A stretch of 64,000 bases of DNA from Malachius bipustulatus (lineage: Eukaryota; Arthropoda; Insecta; Coleoptera; Melyridae). Below, one piece after another: positions 58,343 to 64,000 of this stretch (positions are counted from its first letter, which is position 1; each line of letters opens with the position of its first letter). The stretch is taken from the NCBI GenBank assembly GCA_910589415.1, contig OU342630.1, forward strand, positions 88,842,186 through 88,906,185, read 5' to 3'. Under the pieces are notes generated by a model, which had not been told where the DNA came from, did no database searches, and saw only the letters and a list, made by a program, of their open reading frames with translations. A program made the translations under genes and the position numbers.

Positions 58343-59844
58343 CACTTTTAGTTAGCAGGTGCGGTGAAATTATTTTTCTCAAGAATTTTGACACCTCATA
58401 TTTTTTAATTTTGCAGTTTAATATTCTTAGAAATTGAATAGGCATTACTTTTAGCGGTCATCTTCATAAAAATGTCATTGTCATAATGTTTATTTAAGCT
58501 CAAGGGAGATCGTAAGAGACTCCCCTGCATGGCTTGTTTATTTTCAATTAAAAAGAAATGTTTATAGGTATTCAAATTTATCATTTCTCATTATACATTT
58601 TTCATACACTACATTATACAAATTTAGTGTTATAATACATGTAATTACAAATTCACTTATCGTTGGCTTGGAAGCAATATCTCGTATGTGACGTTAGCCT
58701 AACTTTTCACCAGTGTAAAAAAAACTGTACTTGAGCCGGAGTAAGTATTTTCATGGCTTAGAATGGAAGTTTTGGTCTACTGGCAACCGTGTACCTACGA
58801 GGTTTAATTAATTATATTAATTATTAGGTAGAGGTTATTTCATGACATGTCTATAAAGTCATGTCTGGAAAGACTGTCTGGATTTGCTAGACATTCCTTA
58901 CAGAATAAATCGATTAGAAAAATGTTTCTAGAGAACTGTCATTAACAAGAGATTGTTTTTAATTTTAAACTCGTTGCATAATAATTGTGATGCTGTAAAT
59001 GAACTCATCACTACTGACTGATAATAATTCATATGAAGGATAAAAAATGAACTTCTTCGCGATACCCTAGCATAACAATTAATTTTACCAACGTACAAAA
59101 ACGAAAAATAAAAAAATTAATAAGAATAATTTTAGCGGATATGCCCTCATAATCAACTTATAATGATACAACTTTATCGCTAAAGAGAACAAGGGCTTAC
59201 AAAAAAACGTTAGTTAAACGCACCGTAATGAGCCAATTAAAGTGATCATGATTGACAACTTTTTTTTATACAATTCATAATAAGGAAGCCATCACTATGG
59301 CGACTTTATAATTATAGTTTGTCCAGTGAGAGTTGTCCGTTGTGACAACTAAGGATACATCATCTCGTTATATTTCTTACTCCTTCTATTGCATTTCCTG
59401 GTCAATCGAGTTAAATTGGGACGTATTGTCAGAGAAACGTTTAAATCGTCAGCAATTCTAAAAAGATGAGCGAGAGTGAGACGGAAGTACGATTCGCGTC
59501 TTGATACGCTTAGTTCAGAAATTATGTGATACGATAAGATTGTCGTCCAGCTGATCGCATAGTGACAGTGACAGTGAAGCGCTAAATATGCCTACTAATT
59601 AGGTTTTGTTTAATAAATTAAGTAACTGCGATACCACATCTGGTTCGACTTAGAAATAAGTGTATGAATCAAATCGAATTAAATGAAATTGTTTAGTCAG
59701 GATCAGTGTGGCATCACACCGGACTGGACAAACTATAATTATGAAGTCTTATAATTCTATATAATGAGTTGTAATGAGCTAATAACTCACTATTGGGATA
59801 TTAAAGATATAAATAACTTTTGACAGATAACTTGCTCTGTCGTT
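58343..59844. other. Intergenic; no gene recognised
   Basis: AT-rich sequence without coding matches. Confidence 0.4.
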
Positions 59845-59854
59845 AAAAATGTTT
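59845..59854. repeat. Target-site duplication of the SINE, left copy
   Basis: AAAAATGTTT, matching AAGAATGTTT at 60162-60171 in 9 of 10 bases. Confidence 0.75.
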
Positions 59855-60161
59855 CTTCTTCTTAAAGTGCCATACCCGCATATCGGGTGTAGGAGGCACC
59901 TCTCGTATACATTATGTCTGTGGTGCGCGAGCTAATCAGTTCAGACAGACATATGCAATCGATCTCCCTTTTTATTGTCGAAGTCACAACGGCACTATTT
60001 GAGAGGTTTTACTAGGCAAGGATACTATGCGGTGGTTTGTCGTGGCCTTCCGCAAAGCACAACAAAAGCACAACAAATAGTTTTGTTGGGTGCTGTGAGG
60101 TTCGGGCCAAGGTGTATCGGCACAGCGGACTAACGCGTTATCCAGTGCTCCACGGGACCCC
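59855..60161 (-). mobile_element. Complete tRNA-Arg-like SINE with GAA tail
   Basis: On the minus strand the head reads GGGGTCCCGTGGAGCACTGG, ATAACGCGTTAGTCCGC, and later TTGGCCCGAACCTCAC. This is close to a tRNA-Arg ('…CCGTGGCGCAATGGATAACGCGT…GGTTCGA…') with A and B boxes. A body of about 230 bp follows. The 3' end is GGCACTTTAAGAAGAAGAAAC, i.e. GGCACTTTAA then (GAA)n. The element is 307 bp and flanked by a 10-bp imperfect target duplication (59845-59854 / 60162-60171). Confidence 0.85.
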
Positions 60162-60171
60162 AAGAATGTTT
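60162..60171. repeat. Target-site duplication of the SINE, right copy
   Basis: AAGAATGTTT directly adjoining the tRNA-like head. Confidence 0.75.
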
Positions 60172-63100
60172 AAATCGATCGAAATCCTTGCAGTTGAAAC
60201 TTGATTTTAAGACGAAGTTCTAAATTTTAAGACACTTTTCATTATTTCAGGTGATGGATACTTTTTCCAGCATAACTTCCCGGTAAAAGCTTATAGACTT
60301 TTACAGATTTTAACTCTAATTTTAATAACAATTCCCTTAGGTACTTCCTGGATAAAATGTAATTATCCTTGAAAGTACTCATTGTATTAATAAACACCAA
60401 TCATTGCTATTGGTCTTTCCTGTCAGGTCTCCAGAGTCCCTCTTTTATTTTTGGTTGGAGTGACTTGGTTCATATATTAACGGGGGCTCAACGCTCAAAC
60501 CTGGTTCAAGTTCCCGTAGCTTGATCATGTGGGGTACTTACAAATTCTGCATACCTGTCCGGCAAAGACTAGTTATTTTTGACCTGGTTTGAGATCAGTA
60601 TTAGCTTGATTTTACTGGCCGCTCCGTTAATTTGGTACCTAGGACATTTTTCTCAGAATATCATTCCAAATCATTCCAATATGACACCATTCATTAGGAT
60701 ACATTTTGGTAGTTCATATTGATAATGTGTACTGTTTACCTGGAAGGTTTTAGGTCTTTTCACTTCGCCATTATTCTGCAATCAATATGATCGTGTGATT
60801 GTCGATTGATAATTTGGCGTCAATGAAATTATTGTCGTAAAATTTAGTGGATTGCCCGCCTGAGTAATTGCTTCCCATTATCGTTCCAAAGGAAGGAATC
60901 CGCTAAATTTTGCAAACATTGCCGTTACATACTTATAGTTATTAATCGGTGGAACTCAGTTTCTTGCAACCATGAATGATAATTAATCGATTACACCGAG
61001 AACTTGTTCATCATTAGGTAATAGGCCCCTAAGATCTATCACGAAGCACTGGTGGGTATTGGTATTGGTCGTCTGAGAATTTATGTCTAGTCATGGGCGG
61101 TTGTTTGTTGGGCTGTGTGACTAGATTACAATCGCGGCATCCTTTAACGAACTCTTCGGCTTGCATGTTGATTAGAGACCACCAAACTTTTACAAGCAAA
61201 CCTTCTTTTCAAAATAGTTGCTCCTGGATTTCCTTCGTGTTCCTATTCGATTGATTTCATTCTTGTAATGTATAAGGAATTATCACGTGGTCAACTGAGT
61301 CAAATGTAGTTAGTTCTAGTATGGAAGTAATATCAGTAAGTATCAGGCATTATCAATTCGGTAAGAAAAATTATAGACAACTCCTGAGAAGTTGCTGCTT
61401 ATCGAGGTATACCTAATCACCACAATGAACATTCAACTAACAGATGTCATTTATAGACGTCTTGGTCAGTACTTGAGCAAAGAAGAAGAGAATAATTTAA
61501 AGTTGCAAAGAAACATAAGTTCCAGTCATATCGCTACCAAACAGACAGATTTTTGATTATACTTTAATTTTTATCTAAATGGATTTTCGAGGTCATTTTA
61601 ACTTAGTATGATGCGGTTATATTGATTACCTATTATTCATGAAACAGAAATATGAACAGAAACATGTTATTAAATCAATATAGTGAAAGATAAAACATCA
61701 CCTGCCTAGTTAGAATTGATTTTTTCTCATTTTTTAATTGCATAAAATTTTCAATAAAAACGCAACATTGAAAGTCGATCTAGAGAAAAAGTAGACTATA
61801 GGTGTAGGTACTTGGTAAATTTTTGCGATTGAATATATTTACAGTAGATTATACTATGTCCGCCGTATTCATCAAGTTAGATTTTAGAACATGCGATTGG
61901 TTAAAAATTGGTAGTATTCGTAGATTTTTAGGCGTCAGACCAACTTGTAGTGTAGCTGTAAAAAGATTCAAAAATTTAACCCCGCAAAGTTATTATACCA
62001 TACTTTGATATGTGTTATTTATTATTTGATGGATACATTAGTAAATCGAATATCCGTGAAAGGCATCTTTTAGCAATTTTAATCTGCCTGATTACTCACA
62101 GCTATTATCCTTAGCAGTCATCTTCGTCGGAACAGCTGCTCATGATCTGACAGATATAAATTACCTGCAATATTTATATAAAAAATTACTTGGTATTATA
62201 CCTACATTATGAGTTTCTCTAGTAAAATATGTTTCTATATTATCGCAGAAAGGAAACAGAGCTTTGAAAAGTCACATACGAAGAATATTTATACGAAATT
62301 GCTTTAATAATCCCTTCAACATAATACGAAAAAGGCTTCAGTATTTTTTCAGAATTACTAAAAGACTGTAATATCAAGAATATGAAAAGAATATTGAAGG
62401 AGCAATGCAATTTATGATACCTATATGTGATTCTGAAATTAAAAACCCTTAAAAGGAAAACAGTTACTTATTCTGTTACTTTATTGGCAACAATACTTGA
62501 GCCTTATTTTTATTACTATCTATTATTATTAACTGTCGAGCAAGATATTAGCTACCTATGTGCATTAAAAATACTATTTTCTTTACATAATTATATATAA
62601 ATAATCATGGGGTGGGATATACTATAATATTCCATAAGTGGTGCATTCCATGCTTCGATATGTAGATAAAAACATTTCTTGTTCATGTCTGCTTTTAGCA
62701 GATAAGATTGTTAAGGGGTTTTCAGCTAATCTTGAAACCTTTTTTAATTAAAATTGACATAAATATAGTTAATCTTAGCAACAGGTGTTCTCTAGAAGAC
62801 CTAAGAGGTTATATACCACAACAATATGAAAATATTTTCTTACACATGACTTATATTATTGGTATCCAAAATAATTATTATAAGATCGTAGTCTAGTAAT
62901 AAAAATGTTGAGGCCATTACACAACGAATGTGACTGAGTAATTTTACCTTGCATTTTGCTTTACAATTAGCCCATTTTATATGTAAATATTACTTTGAAT
63001 AAAATAATTTTTTCAATTTCTGTGTTTTATTAGTGTTTTATGTATAGTTCCAACAGGAATATGTGGGTACCAAAGCTATGTATAATGACTGACCCACAAT

Positions 63101-63520
63101 TAAAGGCTTCGACTAACTTAATCAACCCATTCTCTGAATTGCGTAATACAGTTTTATCATATTTTTGTGTCGTTTTTCTATTAATTAGTCTAATATAATA
63201 GCAATAATTACATGTGTGTGTAACTTGAGACAGAGACGTACGGAAGATAGGGTGTAGCATGCCCTGCTTGCTACTATTTAGAGAAATGATTAATTACGGT
63301 TTTGTAGATGAATTTTATAAAGCTTTGAAAATATAGTGTTCGACTGTACAATTTCTGAACATTTTGTCATAAGTCACTTGTACAAGAGAGGGGAGCGAAA
63401 GCATACCTGAAAGCAATAAAGATTTCAGGACTTTGAAAATAAGAAATTGTGCCTAGTAAAAGGTTTAATCGTTTTCTCTCCTTAAATTACATTTGTTGGC
63501 GATATCACGTTGCAATATTC
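60172..63520. other. Intergenic; no gene recognised
   Basis: AT-rich sequence. The frame 61823-62008 (plus) is basic and has a mildly protein-like composition but no family match, splice signal or repeat relation. Confidence 0.4.
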
Positions 63521-64000
63521 AGGGTGTTAACTACCAACTAGTACAAAATAAAGGAGGGGATTCAATGACTTATTCTAAGAAAAAAAGTTCCGAACCGTTA
63601 CAGCTACAGGCTCCAGCTTTTGTACAGATTTGTACATTAATAATAGCTACTTTTAAGGCTCCAAACTAATGTTCTAAGATATGCCAGTGGTGGAGATTTT
63701 AGGGTTGCGTAAGGGTTTAACCCCCCTAACTTTTACAGCACTGGCATTTTGAGAGCAAATTTCAAAGCGCCAATATTTTTTACACAATAAAGTATTCTTG
63801 ATCAAAAGCTGTAGAAGCCACCGTTCTCGAGAAAAAAAGGCATTTTATTATCAAAAACATACAAAATTCAACATGAACAAAAACAGAAATGTAAGTATCT
63901 ATTTTATTTTATTTATGATGTATTTATTCTAGACGAAGTTGAAAACAATCTGGCTACAGGCACAAGAAAAGTATGTGCAAATTTGAGTTTGTGCCATGTT
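63521..64000. mobile_element. Partial inverted-repeat element running off the window
   Basis: It begins TATTCAGGGTGTTAACTACC and shares internal blocks with 19410-19720: ACAGGCTCCAGCTTTTGTACA, i.e. AGCTTTTGTACA and TTAATAATAGCTACTTTTAA, then ATCAAAAGCTGTAGAAGCC, then TTCTCGAGAAAAAAAGGC. The right end is not in the window. Confidence 0.58.

Overview
The window looks like an AT-rich arthropod, almost certainly insect, nuclear genome. The signs are spliced genes with GT/AG introns, Jockey-type and RTE-type LINE remnants, mariner-type transposase fragments of the insect kind, tRNA-derived SINEs, and dense short inverted-repeat elements bounded by TACAGG...CCTGTA. Nothing bacterial, viral or CRISPR-like is visible. 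I cannot fix the order; frequent TAGGTA/TACCTA words fit several insect groups.

Host coding sequence is sparse. The best supported is a + strand gene. A 93-nt, Pro/Tyr-rich internal exon (32047-32139) is phase-compatible with a terminal exon (56394-56515) that ends in a stop and is followed by AATAAA. If they belong together, the 24 kb between them is one intron loaded with transposon debris. Weaker exon-like stretches are at 11.04-11.20 kb (+), 13.7-13.9 kb, and 25.58-26.02 kb (-).

Left part (0-11 kb): a mariner remnant and a fold-back element are followed by an RTE-like LINE 3' end (4372-5048, - strand). That LINE is abutted by a 5.67 kb DNA transposon (5049-10716) with 30-bp terminal inverted repeats and a TA target duplication. 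The transposon carries a two-exon transposase-like gene (- strand, 5519-8282), probably of the family I know as DUF7869 and broken by two frameshifts. Inside it is nested a 1.88 kb Helitron/Helentron-like element (8488-10367). A second copy of that element lies inverted at 52287-54166. Arrays of a subterminal motif, including a perfect 34-bp palindrome, sit inside the transposon ends. This transposon is the most notable system in the window.

Middle part (11-35 kb): a run of fold-back elements at 15.5-18.0 kb is joined end to end through shared TATA boundaries. Next come a decayed Jockey-type LINE (23.7-25.4 kb) and a mariner C-terminal fragment (28.1-28.5 kb). A 1.25 kb palindrome built from roughly 260-bp units follows (29.1-30.4 kb), then a minisatellite, a GGGGYCGG-ended MITE, and a 1.57 kb fold-back element enclosing a tRNA-like sequence.

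Right part (35-64 kb): a mariner N-terminal fragment, another long-inverted-repeat element (40.7-41.4 kb), a LINE RNase H remnant (43.1-43.5 kb), and a nested palindrome complex at 46.2-49.1 kb. After the second Helitron-like copy and the terminal host exon come a 776-bp MITE filled with CAAAATTTTG palindromes and a complete tRNA-Arg-like SINE with a 10-bp target duplication (59845-60171).

All calls come from reading the sequence. Family names rest on remembered motifs, and no database search was possible.
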